Source: Acanthosepion pharaonis
Lineage: Eukaryota; Mollusca; Cephalopoda; Sepiida; Sepiidae
Reading direction: 5' to 3'
NCBI GenBank assembly: GCA_903632075.3
Contig: CAHIKZ030004135.1
Coordinates: 2,031,001 to 2,095,000 of the forward strand
DNA length: 64,000 nt
Position 1 is the first letter of the stretch. Each line of letters opens with the position of its first letter. The notes beneath the pieces were generated by a model. That model worked only from the letters and a program-made list of their open reading frames with translations. It searched no databases and had not been told where the DNA came from. Below are positions 35,249-44,470 of the stretch, in pieces. A program made the position numbers and the translations under genes.

Positions 35249-35499
35249 TGTCCGCCACACTCTCCCTGATCTCCTGATCACACAGATGACAGTGAGGATA
35301 CGGTCTTTTGTTCCGGTGCTCCTCCAAAGGGGGGGTTGGTTGAACTTCTTCATCAGAGGAGCTCTCATTAGACACGTCCCGATCTATTGGCAACTACCGC
35401 TATCAGAGTGATTGGTTGTTGAATCAACTCTATGTATATTGGCTGTTCACTATCCTCCGTGTCTTCTTTGTCAGTTGTAGGATTTGAGCCCAAAAAGGG
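35249..35499 (-). other. Pol end and 3' untranslated part, LTR element 1
   Basis: Holds the start of a 93-codon minus frame (35393-35112) with an acidic stretch NESSSDEEVQ and HCHLCDQEI. The frame ends inside the LTR. It is probably the tail of pol or a chance frame. A polypurine-like run (minus: GGAGATCAGGGAGAG) precedes the 3' LTR at about 35258-35272. Confidence 0.5.
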
Positions 35500-35994
35500 C
35501 GTAGGTCTCTAACATGACGAGGCGTTCCATCAACCCCTTTTGACTGCTGACTCACCACCTCGTCACACATCCGGTTCCAAATTTGGTCATGCATTTACCA
35601 CGTGGAGTCTTTACCCAGACAATGTCCCTTTTCTTGTATTCCCCTTCGGTTATATTTGTGATTCAGGCGGGGGCGTCGCGTCGATGCCTCTCACCCAGAC
35701 GTGGTATGTGTGCAGTACATCAGCCGGTGCTGTGGAAGGTGAAAGGTTGTCCTTAGGTGTGACGTTATGCCAGTAAACCGCTTCCAAGACTGAACAATTT
35801 TTCCTGGCCGCTATGGTTTTGACGCTTCTGCGGTTGCGTTCCACAATGCCATTTCCAGACGACACGTAAGAACACCGGAACCTCAAATGCATGCCCCAGC
35901 TTTTTACAAATTCCCTAAATTGCCTGGGTGCCCGCTCTGCTGGTGGATGTGGGTCACCTGACGTTTGCTCAACTGGCTCGTTGCAGTGGCACAA
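35500..35994 (-). pseudogene. Integrase remnant, LTR element 1
   Basis: After the zinc-binding His pair (about 35935-35970), the sequence jumps to RQFREFVKSWGMHLRFRCSY and SSGNGIVERNRRSVKTIAAR, the region holding the last catalytic Glu (in GIVER). The Cys pair of the zinc finger and both catalytic Asp residues are absent, so an internal deletion of several hundred bases is the simplest reading. A change of frame coincides with the junction near 35925. The C-terminal motif VDGTPRHVRDLR is visible at about 35510-35545 in yet another frame. No active integrase can be made. Confidence 0.85.
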
Positions 35995-37283
35995 CTCACT
36001 TGCACCGGTTCTCCTCCTTTCTTGTGCATCTCCAACCAGCGTTGCGGCACTCTGGTGAGGCTGTCAGCGCGGTTCTGACAAGATTTTACCAACGTCACAG
36101 TCATAGTCAGTGCGTACTCCTCCACCAAAGCTTGCAGTGTCTCTAAGCGCCACCTCATCAGCATTTCACCCGCCGCCTTCGTGTTCACGCGTGTCTTTCC
36201 TGTCAGGGTGTCAGACACCCACCGATGCACACATGCTGAATTGGTGACCACATGCATAACTGGTGCCTGCCACTGCAGGGCAAGATTGACGCCCTTGATC
36301 ACCGCATCAAGCTCAGCAAGATTAATGTGTTTGGCATCATTGGTTGGACGCAACCAGCAAGCATCTTCCACGACGCTCCCATTCACCTCTAGTGCTACTC
36401 CCGTAGCCACGGAGCTTGCATCCACCCAAACTGTCATTTCATTGCCGTTCACACACCAGTCTCCGCCGACAGGATCTGATTTATGCACTCTGGCCACTGT
36501 TTCCTCCAGCATACGTCCAAGAGGGGCATCCTTTATCTCGTCGTCCCATCCTTTGGTTAGTGTACTTGCATAACGCTTAATAAATGCAGTTGCCACCCTA
36601 AGACAACCGCACACAGGGAAATGACCCACGAGTTTCCCGCACAAGGAAAATACGCTTCGGCGGGTCACCTTTTGAGCAATTTCTGGAACCTGACTTCCCC
36701 GCTTCCATCGAAGGGAGTTGCTTTCTTCCCAGACTTGCAGACCCAGGACCTTAGTTCCGTCTGTCAATCGCTCCGGATCTTTACAGACTAGCCCGTAATC
36801 TGCAAAGTGCTGTCTTACGCGCGCTGCAGAAACTAGGCCTTCATTTATGAAGATATCGTCGACGTATGCCGACGTGGCACTCTTAATGTCCTGATCCTGG
36901 GACGTTATCATGTTGATCACTGACTTCATGACAAGTGGTTCCACATTCAGGCCAAAACCCAAACGCGTAAGGCAAAACCGCTTGCCCTTAATGACCACTG
37001 TTTGAAACGGCCATAGCGATTTGTCAATGTGAATCTGTAGGTACGCATTTCTCAAATCTAACAGCGATACGTCAGCTCCTTGTCGTCGCCATTCTCGTAA
37101 TTTCTGCGCACACACCTCTGCGTCAGCCGTGAATGCGTCTACAAAGCCGTTCAACTCCCGATAGTCAAGTACCGGCCGGACCTTCTGTTTGTGTTCTTGT
37201 ACGACCGCCATTAAGGGAATTAATCCGCCGGTGGGCCAAGCTCTTTCTCGGGATATGGCAGTAGCCATCCGTCTCGCTGCCAC
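35904..37283 (-). CDS. Reverse transcriptase-RNase H and integrase start, LTR element 1
   Basis: A 459-codon uninterrupted frame. RT motifs: VRPVLDYRELN near 36-45, SLLDLRNAYLQIHID with the first catalytic Asp at 76, LTRLGFGLNVEPLVM near 105-119 and the YVDD box at 140-143. RNase H follows: VWVDASSVATGVAL near 280-290, HINLAELDAV with its acidic residue, VVTNSACVHRWV, and NRADSLTR near 405. The frame ends in THIHQQSGHPG, the His pair of the integrase zinc-binding domain, and then runs out of register. Integrase sequence resumes only near its last catalytic residue (next entry). Confidence 0.93.
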   Translation of the reverse strand: MAARRMATAISRERAWPTGGLIPLMAVVQEHKQKVRPVLDYRELNGFVDAFTADAEVCAQKLREWRRQGADVSLLDLRNAYLQIHIDKSLWPFQTVVIKGKRFCLTRLGFGLNVEPLVMKSVINMITSQDQDIKSATSAYVDDIFINEGLVSAARVRQHFADYGLVCKDPERLTDGTKVLGLQVWEESNSLRWKRGSQVPEIAQKVTRRSVFSLCGKLVGHFPVCGCLRVATAFIKRYASTLTKGWDDEIKDAPLGRMLEETVARVHKSDPVGGDWCVNGNEMTVWVDASSVATGVALEVNGSVVEDACWLRPTNDAKHINLAELDAVIKGVNLALQWQAPVMHVVTNSACVHRWVSDTLTGKTRVNTKAAGEMLMRWRLETLQALVEEYALTMTVTLVKSCQNRADSLTRVPQRWLEMHKKGGEPVQVSCATATSQLSKRQVTHIHQQSGHPGNLGNL

Positions 37284-37897
37284 CGTGCTAGTTCTTCATC
37301 GTATGCATCCCGGACGTGGCCAGGTACTGTGTATTCCTGTACTTTATTGACCAACTTGCTAGGTGAATGACCACTCGCCCACTTCCACAATGCAGTCCAC
37401 GTTTTCGTGCTCGGGTTAAACGTCACTCTAAAGTCAGGCTTGTTGATAACAATGGCGGCACATGTGTTCAGGTTTCCGAAACGCGCTTCGCCTGATTCGG
37501 TCAAGTAAACACCTCCGAACACTTTGACTGCATCAATCCCGAGAAGAAGATCGAATCCTAGCAACTGCCCTTCCACGACCAGAACCTCAACAGTCACGGG
37601 CTGAATCTGCTCGACGCCCAACTTAATTTTACCGTATCCACGGCACTTCAGGGTCTTCCCGTCGGCAGTCAACACTTCCACCTCTTCCTGCTTCCAGCAG
37701 CGACACACAGTCTTGCTCACCAGCGTCTGTGAGCATCCCGAATCCACTAGAGCTGTGCACTCTACTCCATCTACAAATACTTGTACGGTGGGTAACTTCC
37801 GGGTTTTTACTTGCTGACGCCTTCTCCCCTTGGGCGTTTCCCTGGCATTCTGAGGAAATGTGTCCAATGCCATTGCATCGAAAACATCGCTTGTCAC
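37220..37897 (-). CDS. Aspartic protease and start of pol, LTR element 1
   Basis: A 225-codon open stretch in a frame different from gag. It contains FVDGVECTALVDSGCSQTLV, with the aspartic protease active-site DSG at residues 52-54, and LLGFDLLLGIDAV, the usual second protease signature. It would cut the polyprotein into capsid, RT and integrase. The first ATG lies upstream of the true start, so translation probably arrives by frameshift from gag. The frame ends at 37220, 64 bp inside the RT frame, and homologous sequence carries on in the RT frame, so one base is probably missing or extra near 37225. Confidence 0.88.
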   Translation of the reverse strand: MTSDVFDAMALDTFPQNARETPKGRRRQQVKTRKLPTVQVFVDGVECTALVDSGCSQTLVSKTVCRCWKQEEVEVLTADGKTLKCRGYGKIKLGVEQIQPVTVEVLVVEGQLLGFDLLLGIDAVKVFGGVYLTESGEARFGNLNTCAAIVINKPDFRVTFNPSTKTWTALWKWASGHSPSKLVNKVQEYTVPGHVRDAYDEELARWQRDGWLLPYPEKELGPPAD

Positions 37898-38576
37898 GGC
37901 CAGACCTCTGCGTTCTGTTTGACCTCTCCTGACGTCCTTGTGTACAATTCTTCGCCATATGGTTGGGTCCAGAGCACTTGTAGCAGGTAATCGTTCTGCT
38001 AACAGGTTTGGCAGGGGGAACCTCAGCTTCTGAGAGCGGTAGCTCTACGGATGCGGCGGCCAATACTTGGCACCCTTCGTCATCCGTCATAATAGCCCTT
38101 GCTCGGGTCAGAATCTGTTCTAGGTTCATGTCGTCCATCCTGGACGAAGCTTTGAGAAGCTGCCTAACATGATGTGGCAGTCCTGACACAAATGCACATG
38201 CCATCCACCGATCAGGTAGCGGTTCTCCTATTAGCCGCGCCAAACGATGCATTTCAGCCAGAAATTCATCCACAGTTTCCCCTGGGCGAAGACGTCGTCC
38301 CATAAATTGGTCGAACGCATTAAATCTGTCAGTCGCGTATGCAGTCATAAGGGCCCGTTTAATTTGTTCCGCGTCTGCCCTCTGCTTTCCACTGAGTTGT
38401 CTATACACAGCAAGGGCACCGCCTCGAAGTCGTAGAGGCAAGATGCGCTCGATCTTGTCCATGGCACAAAGTTCGCAGACCAATTCCAAATTTTCTATCC
38501 ATTCAACAATGGGCATATCCGTTGGGGCGCCGCTGAATTCTGGAATCAAACGGACGTCAAAGACCTTGCCTTCCAT
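37629..38576 (-). CDS. Gag of LTR element 1
   Basis: A 315-codon frame starting MEGKVFDVRLIPEFSG, 28 bp inside the 5' LTR. Residues 1-165 look like a retrotransposon capsid region (IVEWIENLELV, GETVDEFLAEMHRLA). Two CCHC zinc knuckles follow: CYKCSGPNHMAKNC at 198-211 and CFRCNGIGHISSEC at 231-244, both C-x2-C-x4-H-x4-C, which bind element RNA during particle assembly. The part after about residue 250 overlaps the protease frame and reads as out-of-frame protease sequence. So either the gag-pol switch is a programmed frameshift before that point, or a base was gained or lost. Confidence 0.9.
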   Translation of the reverse strand: MEGKVFDVRLIPEFSGAPTDMPIVEWIENLELVCELCAMDKIERILPLRLRGGALAVYRQLSGKQRADAEQIKRALMTAYATDRFNAFDQFMGRRLRPGETVDEFLAEMHRLARLIGEPLPDRWMACAFVSGLPHHVRQLLKASSRMDDMNLEQILTRARAIMTDDEGCQVLAAASVELPLSEAEVPPAKPVSRTITCYKCSGPNHMAKNCTQGRQERSNRTQRSGRDKRCFRCNGIGHISSECQGNAQGEKASASKNPEVTHRTSICRWSRVHSSSGFGMLTDAGEQDCVSLLEAGRGGSVDCRREDPEVPWIR

Positions 38577-38604
38577 TTTGAAGAATCAATATGCCGAAAT
38601 AGCT

Positions 38605-39049
38605 TGAGGCGAATAAATAAAAACAGTAACCAGCGAGTAAATTCAAGCTCCCCAGCTGGTATTTCAACCTTGAGTCGTTCCTTCTTGAGTTCTGTCTCCA
38701 AATCACACTAACTGCCCGTTCTTGCCGTCAACCGTGAACGTCCCTCGAAGAACTCCCCGACTCGGAAAAAAAGTAGTTGCTTTTATAGCTGTTCATATAC
38801 CCATAATCCCTTGCGTCTTCATGTAATCCCATAATTCATTGCGTCGTTATTGCATAAAAATGCAATGCCAGTCCCCCCTCATTCTTTTACGTTATCTGGC
38901 CGAGGATGGATTACGGCAGAGCGGTAAGTGCTTTTTTTCTCTCCCTCATTTCAACTGCAGTAGCTTTACATGCTAAGCAAATACGGGCTCTTTTTTGGTG
39001 GGGACAAGGCAAGTCGCGACCAGTTGTGCTCGTCCCAGGTTCTGTCTCA
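38605..39049 (-). repeat. LTR element 1, 5' LTR
   Basis: 445 bp copy of the other LTR, with the TATAAAAG box at 38780-38787 positioned to start transcription toward gag at 38576. The outer border coincides with the start of the duplicated flank, where both sequences share ATGT. Confidence 0.85.
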
Positions 39050-39141
39050 TGTAGTACAGTAAGAATTCAATATCTATAGTAAAATATATGTACTTCTAAA
39101 ACCACAATTCTTTTATTTGTTGTGTGTCTTCGGGATGTGGG
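39049..39141 (+). repeat. 93-bp flank copy, right of LTR element 1
   Basis: Repeats 34711-34803 and then runs on into the uninterrupted RTE sequence (GGGCGATCTTGG), which shows what the insertion site looked like when empty. Confidence 0.92.
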
Positions 39142-39375
39142 CGATCTTGGCTCTCCATAACTTCCTGTCCTTTATAGCGCTTAGTAAGGTTTGTCTTTTT
39201 TGCTATCTCTCCTAATCCCTCTTTTGCTAATCATTTGCATAAACTGATTTCGTAGGCTATTTGCTGCTTTCCCTCTCTCTTTCAAACCTTCAACATGTCC
39301 TGTGCATGTCAAATTCTCCAAACCTTCTTTTTTCTTTATATGTTCAGAAGTTTCAACTGTCTCTTCCTTTTAAAA
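39110..39375 (-). mobile_element. RTE-like LINE, 3' end
   Basis: Reverse-strand copy of the RTE tail (TTCTCCAAACC, CATAACTTCCTGTCCTTTAT), with the same 3' end as 18280 and 40815. Its left edge is the empty-site counterpart of the LTR element 1 insertion. Confidence 0.75.
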
Positions 39376-39469
39376 AATGTTATAAATAAGCCCTTAGCAA
39401 TAACTCTGTTGCGTGACTAAACAGCTGGGAGATATGGAATTATATTAGGCTTGTTAACTATGATTACTC

Positions 39470-40747
39470 CCTGTCAGGGACGAAAAGAAACTTTTTTTTA
39501 AGCATTTCACCTCAATCAAGGCAGGAGTATCACTAGCATGCAGGGAGTTACAGAGAGTGAAAGTGAGAAAAAAGAGTGGGTGTAGGGGGGGATTGAGGAA
39601 AGGAAAAAAGGACAGGGATCAAGGCAACAGAAGATGGCAATTGATATTGCATTTAAATTTTTGAAGATTGTAGTTATCAGGAAAGCAAGTGAGAGAAAGG
39701 AAGTTCCAATGTCAAGAAGTATGAAGAAAGAAACTGTTAAAGTAGAAGTGGCAGTTACATTTAACTATTTCAACAGTAAAGGGGTGGGACCTAGATGCCA
39801 ATCTAGTAGCACAATTAAATTCATGTAGTCAGGGTGCCAAGGGAAAAAGGCTTGTCAGAGCAGTTAACATGAAAATATTTATAGAAAAGATAGAAAGAAG
39901 TCACGTCATGTCTGTGAGAAAGTGTCTGAAGTTGAGAAGCCAATTCAGGATTGATTACATTACAGATCCTTCTTCGGATTTTGTCGAGAACCCCGAGATG
40001 AACAGCAGGGGCACCAACTAGATATGGTAACAGTATTGAATTTAAGGACAAATGGTAGATTTGTAGATGTGTGAGAGGTATTTGAGAAATACTTTCTGGC
40101 ATGACACAGTGAACCAAATTTCCTTGTGGTAGATTTTGATATTGAGCTATTGATACAATGTATTTGTTCTACTTCAAGTCAGTTGAAAACATGAAGCCAA
40201 GAAGGTGCAGCTAGATGCTCTCATGGAGACAAGCATCAACCATGCTGATAGTGGGGCAAGGACATTTCTCTATGGTGGTTAAATGAGAGCAGTTTAATTT
40301 CGGAGGCATTAAAATTTACATGCCATTTCCTGCCTCAGTCAACTATTGATTGAAAGTTCTTTTCGAGACCAGCAGCAAAGTTAACTTTCTCAGCGCTGCC
40401 AGGCTTACTAATGAGACAGGACTAAATGGTAGTGTCATCTGCATAGATGCCTACTTGTGAACTGATAACATCAGGGAGATCATTGATGAAGATTAGAAAC
40501 AGTGTTGGACCCATGATAGAGCCTTGGGGAACATCCACATTAGAATGAAAGGAATTGGAAGAGAGCCCATTCAGGACAACCATCATTTTATAATTAGATA
40601 GGAATGATTGGATTAAATCAAATAAACATCTTGTAATACCATAGCCCTGAAGCTTACGTAGAAGACCAGTGTGCCAAACCCTGTCAAACACCTTTGAGAT
40701 ATCTAGAGCCACAGCTCGAGCTTTGCCATTATTGTTGAGAGATTGAT
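39470..40747 (-). mobile_element. CR1/Jockey-like LINE, RT to 3' end
   Basis: Truncated at an (AT)n run at 40748-40761. Carries the second half of RT (next entry), then decayed connection sequence, then the C-terminal region at 40117-39821 (DKIRRRICNVINPELASQLQ, FYLFYKYFHVNCSD). It ends in the 3' sequence shared with 14135, 48716 and 50640. Confidence 0.85.
40422..40712 (-). pseudogene. LINE reverse transcriptase fragment
   Basis: A 96-codon open stretch with MALDISKVFDRVWHTGLL (first catalytic Asp region), VPQGSIMGPTLFLIFINDLP and YADDTTI at the end, the YADD catalytic box. These are the core palm motifs of a CR1/Jockey-type RT, which copies element RNA at a nicked target. The frame stops just after YADD; the remainder is in other frames, and the first half of RT and the endonuclease are absent. 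Confidence 0.9.
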
Positions 40748-40814
40748 ATATATATATATTCAGTTATGGATGCAATCACATCAGTGGTAAACCAGGCAAA
40801 ATGGAATCCATATA

Positions 40815-41200
40815 CAATGACCTTTCAGAACGTAGGTGATTATAGCTCTCTACAATTTCCTGTCCTTTGCAGCTCTTAATAAGTTTTGTTTTTTTGTTAT
40901 CTCTCCTAAACCTTGCTCCACACTCCATTTACACAAGCTCTCTAGGTAGGTTAGGTGTTGTTTTCCTCTTGGTTTAAATCTGTCCTGTGTGTATCAAATT
41001 TTCTAAGCACACTTTCCTCATTATGTGCCCTAGAAATTTCAATTGTCTCCTACAGATGTTAAGTTTAAGTGTCTTTTTTGTTTTCATTTTCTCTAAAACT
41101 TCATTGTTGCTCATATGTTTAGTCCATGGTATTTTCAGCACCTTTCTGTAGAAAATATCATGAACCAAACATGTCAACATCAACAAAGTTTTAGAGATAT
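40815..41200 (-). mobile_element. RTE-like LINE, 3' end
   Basis: The minus frame 41186-40974 reads RKVLKIPWTKHMSNNEVLEK then LNICRRQLKFLGHIMRKVCL, the conserved RTE tail. The 3' end near 40820 matches other copies. Confidence 0.82.
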
Positions 41201-41851
41201 AATAACCAGATAATATATAGAATCTGTGTGTTGAGTTATATATGAGAGTCTATTAGTAGGAATCAACATTTGCAATTACCATAATTTCTTAAAGGATGAA
41301 GCTACACAGAATAGAAATGTTAGTTCTTCACACTCAAATCTACAGTACTTGTCATACTTGTCATTAATAGTTCATTCTTTGCTATTTATTCATGAATATA
41401 GTTTGTGTTAAAGATAATTGCATCATGTGTTGTAATGACACCACATTTACTGTAGCCACACTAGCAATGGTATATCTAGGGAAAAAATAGCCTGGCAGTG
41501 CCCATCCCTTTTCAGACTGGTTGAAAAATTAAAAAAAATTCTTACATAACTGTTTTATGTGCAATTAATTGATAATTGACCTTGAAGTAACTTATTAAAG
41601 AATGATTAAACTTAATTTTGCAATCTGCTAAAATTAAATTTCTTGAAAATAAATTCATCTTATATAAAATAATTTTATTCTTAACCATAAATCTCCAAAC
41701 AATGTTACATGACATTTAATAGATGATTTACAGCAAACTAAAATATTTATATCAAGTTACTGATACAATAAAACATCATGTTTAATGGTATAATATGACT
41801 GGAGAAATTTTCAAATAATGACTTTACATCTGAAAAATTGTATCAAGATAG
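41201..41851. other. AT-rich spacer, no gene seen
   Basis: Anonymous up to the left end of LTR element 2. The last five bases, GATAG (41847-41851), are the likely target duplication. Confidence 0.6.
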
Positions 41852-42164
41852 TGTAGAAAAATCACATGGTAGAGATAAACATTCAGTTGTGGAGCAAGCT
41901 AAGTGAATAATAATCCCTTTAGAAAGAGAGCTATTTATGTTGCCATGGAGCATCTCATTGTGCTAAAGTGGGATAGTCCATTGCTTGGGCTGTGATTGGC
42001 TGCTGGTACCTGAGTGGAGGTATTTCTATATAAATACCAGCTTGATTCATCAGTTAGTTTGCAGGGTTTGTATTAAGTTACAACCTGCTTTATTTTTGTC
42101 TGCCAGCTGGACGCTAGCTGGGACTTTTACGCCGGTAAGTGCTGTTTATTATTGTTATTCTACA
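41852..42164 (-). repeat. LTR element 2, 3' LTR
   Basis: 313 bp with TGTAGAA...TTCTACA, 7-bp inverted ends. Identical in length to the other LTR. Visible differences are four transitions. Confidence 0.96.
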
Positions 42165-42182
42165 TCTCTTCCCCCCCCCCAT
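42165..42182 (-). other. Polypurine tract of LTR element 2
   Basis: On the minus strand, ten G residues followed by AAGAGA abut the 3' LTR, a typical plus-strand primer site in reverse transcription. Confidence 0.9.
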
Positions 42183-42311
42183 CGCGTGTGGGTAGTGGGG
42201 TTTGGGGAGGGATGAGTTCCTTTAAACCTGGCTTGTTGTGCGGAAGTAGTCTGGACAATGCCCGAGGGGTTTTTGTCCGTGTTATTGTAGACGACTGAGC
42301 AGTGTTCGATG

Positions 42312-43089
42312 TTATTCCAGCGTCGAATGTTTGTGGCACTGGTGTAGGGGTCTCAGGTAAGGCACTAGGTCTGGGAACTGGAATAGGTGTATCCAGTTTC
42401 CTGAGGAATCCATTTCAACTCTGATATAATATTGGTGGTTGGGGAGGGTTTCAATGACCTGACCTGTTGTGTCCCATTGGCGGGTTGACGGCCGTTGTAG
42501 TGCCACTATTTGTCCTTTTTGAAGGGGGTTTAAGGTGTGTGCTGTTCTGTTGTATCGCTCTATGAGACGAGCGTTCCGCCGGGACAGACTTATCTCGCTT
42601 ATCTTGGGCTGCGGTTATCCAATTCGCATGTGGCTTATAGAGTGTGGGGTGGGATGGTATGTAGTCACGTAGTCGGCGGTGGAGTAGTAGTTGAGCAGGG
42701 GATAGCCCAATGTTTTGAATGGGCGTATTCCTGTATTGGAGGATGGCTCTTGCTGCACGATTATTGTCCAACGATCCTTGGTTTCCTGTGTTGCCATTTA
42801 CGATTCTCTTTGCCGTTTTGACAGCAAGCTCTGCCCGACCATTGGATTGTGGGTAACCAGCAGATGATAACCTGTGTTTGACAGCCCAGTCTTGTAAAAA
42901 TTGCTTGAATGTAAAGGATGTGAAGGGTGGCCCACCATCAGTGCTGAGTTCCTCGGGAGCACCGTAGGCTTGAAATATGTCTCGGCAAATTGAAATAATC
43001 CTTGACGCATTGGCTTCTCCGTGGCTCAAGTGGTATAGATTTAGCCAGCCTGTTAACCTGTCAGCGCATGCTAAGTAACCATGGTTCCC
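42312..43089 (-). pseudogene. Integrase core and C-terminus of LTR element 2, frameshifted
   Basis: Frame 43029-42451 holds the catalytic core: APEELSTDGGPPF with an Asp at residue 31 and YPQSNGRAELAVK with the Glu at 68, the D-x35-E style spacing. The first catalytic Asp, expected just before this near 43090, is not evident. Near 42580-42600 the register changes, and frame 42506-42312 completes the C-terminus (ALQRPSTRQWDTTGQVIETL, NHQYYIRVEMD). The enzyme would insert the DNA copy into the genome; as read it is broken at two places. Confidence 0.85.
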
Positions 43090-44350
43090 AACATGGAAGA
43101 AAATGAAATGGCCAATCAGGAGATGGTGTCAAGTTGATTGGCTCTTTTGGTTGACTCGGGGCAATTTTTGAGCAGAACGTACAACCTGCTCTAATGTTAC
43201 GTATTGAAGCATTCATCCCGGGCCAATAAACAGATTCATTGGCACGTGCCTTCATGCCAACTTCACCTTGGTGTGCAGAATGTAGGCTATGTAAGACTTT
43301 TGCGCGTTGAGAGGTGGGGATAACGATTCTTTGATCTAATAGCACTAATCCATCGTCAACACTTAGGCGGTGCCTCACTTCCCAGTATTCGCGGATTTCG
43401 GGTGCAGTGAGGCTGTGCGTCCTTTGGAATCCATTTCGTATTACCTCAATTAATTTTTTGTATTGCGGGTCGCTGCGTCCCGCCGCACGGATAACGTCTG
43501 GTGAGATGAGCTCCAGGTTGTCATTTGCACCGAATGTTGCTAATAGGGTTGTTGATTTGACCCAGTCATCCATATTGTCTGATTGAGAGGGTTCAGCAGT
43601 GAATACATTTAGGAGTGCCTGTGAGATGTCTGCTGGGTTACGAGAGACAGCATCGGAGGCTCTGTGCCATTTTCCAGGGCAGTGCTGAATGGTAAATCTG
43701 TACCTGAGGGTTTTCTCCTTTAACCTGAATAATCGAGGGTTTTGGATTTTACTAAGGTCTCTATCTCCGAATAATCCTTTTAATGGTTCATGATCTGTAA
43801 CCACTATGAGATTCGGGCAACCCATTACAAAAATGCGACATTTTTCCAATGCCCACGCAATTGCTGCTGCCTCGCCTTCAATAAGTGCATATCTGCGTTC
43901 AGCATCAATGCAGAATCTGCTACCAGCAAATATCAGGCGCCAACCTTCAGGGCAGAAAACTGGGGCTTTGTCGGTGGTGCATGAGCAATACTTCTGTAGA
44001 AGTAGGAAACCCATTCCGTCTTTGCTCCAATCTGGGGCGAGGCAGGTTATTCGTTCTTTTTCAAATGTTGCAATGCCTTTTCGAACTAAGTCAACTATGA
44101 CCTTCTTTGAATGCTGGAATGCATCCTCAAGGCTTTTATTCCATATAAAGTGTGAGTCTCGTTTTCCGAGATCACGAAATGGAAACATGACTGGGCTCAG
44201 TGAATATGCCCAAGCGACTTGGTTGACCAGACCAAACCATGATCTGGCATCGGTGAGTGTTTTTGGTATTGGGAAGCTTGATATCGCCCCCAGCATGGAT
44301 TTAGAAGGGGTTACACCAGAGGATGTTATCTGGAGGCCCCCAAACTGCAC
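43061..44350 (-). CDS. RT end, RNase H and integrase zinc domain, LTR element 2
   Basis: A 429-codon uninterrupted frame. It starts in the RT thumb (PSKSMLGAISSFPIPKTLTD, WFGLVNQVAWAYS). RNase H follows with DWSKDGMGFLLLQK, ERRYALIEGEAAAIAWALEK and VVTDHEPLKGLF, the acidic residues of the active site. After a linker comes the integrase zinc-binding domain: HSLHSAHQGEVGMKAR with its His pair and GCTFCSKI with its Cys pair, with YWPGM between. The frame leaves register near 43090, just where the integrase catalytic core should begin. The ATG is internal to pol and is not a natural start. Confidence 0.88.
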   Translation of the reverse strand: MQFGGLQITSSGVTPSKSMLGAISSFPIPKTLTDARSWFGLVNQVAWAYSLSPVMFPFRDLGKRDSHFIWNKSLEDAFQHSKKVIVDLVRKGIATFEKERITCLAPDWSKDGMGFLLLQKYCSCTTDKAPVFCPEGWRLIFAGSRFCIDAERRYALIEGEAAAIAWALEKCRIFVMGCPNLIVVTDHEPLKGLFGDRDLSKIQNPRLFRLKEKTLRYRFTIQHCPGKWHRASDAVSRNPADISQALLNVFTAEPSQSDNMDDWVKSTTLLATFGANDNLELISPDVIRAAGRSDPQYKKLIEVIRNGFQRTHSLTAPEIREYWEVRHRLSVDDGLVLLDQRIVIPTSQRAKVLHSLHSAHQGEVGMKARANESVYWPGMNASIRNIRAGCTFCSKIAPSQPKEPINLTPSPDWPFHFLPCWEPWLLSMR

Positions 44351-44470
44351 AGTGTCTTGGCAAAATTGGAACTTTTTCTATTGAGTACGATGCCGTTTTT
44401 TGCACAATGGAAGAGGAAATCGAAGGTGTGAAAGAAGGCTCCTTCGATGTCAGAGTCGTAGAGTAGTGTG

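Larger units (their letters stand above)
34804..39049 (-). mobile_element. Ty3/gypsy-type LTR retrotransposon 1
   Basis: Minus-strand element of about 4.25 kb: LTR (38605-39049), gag, protease, RT, RNase H, remnant integrase, LTR (34804-35248). The order protease-RT-RNase H-integrase marks the Ty3/gypsy group. Base composition is clearly richer in GC and CpG than the surrounding DNA. Frame changes occur at gag/protease (possibly programmed) and protease/RT, and a large part of integrase is absent. No primer-binding site starting with TGG is seen directly after the 5' LTR, and there is no simple target duplication because the right flank repeats 93 bp of the left one. Confidence 0.92.

Noticed and set aside
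35112..35393. 93-codon frame with HCHLC considered as an accessory gene of LTR element 1
   Set aside because: It runs into the LTR and lies where pol should end; the Cys pair alone is not evidence of a separate gene.
35540..36573. Plus-strand frames of 62-130 codons
   Set aside because: Shadows of pol of LTR element 1.
43806..44384. 192-codon plus-strand frame
   Set aside because: Antisense shadow of the RNase H/RT region of LTR element 2.
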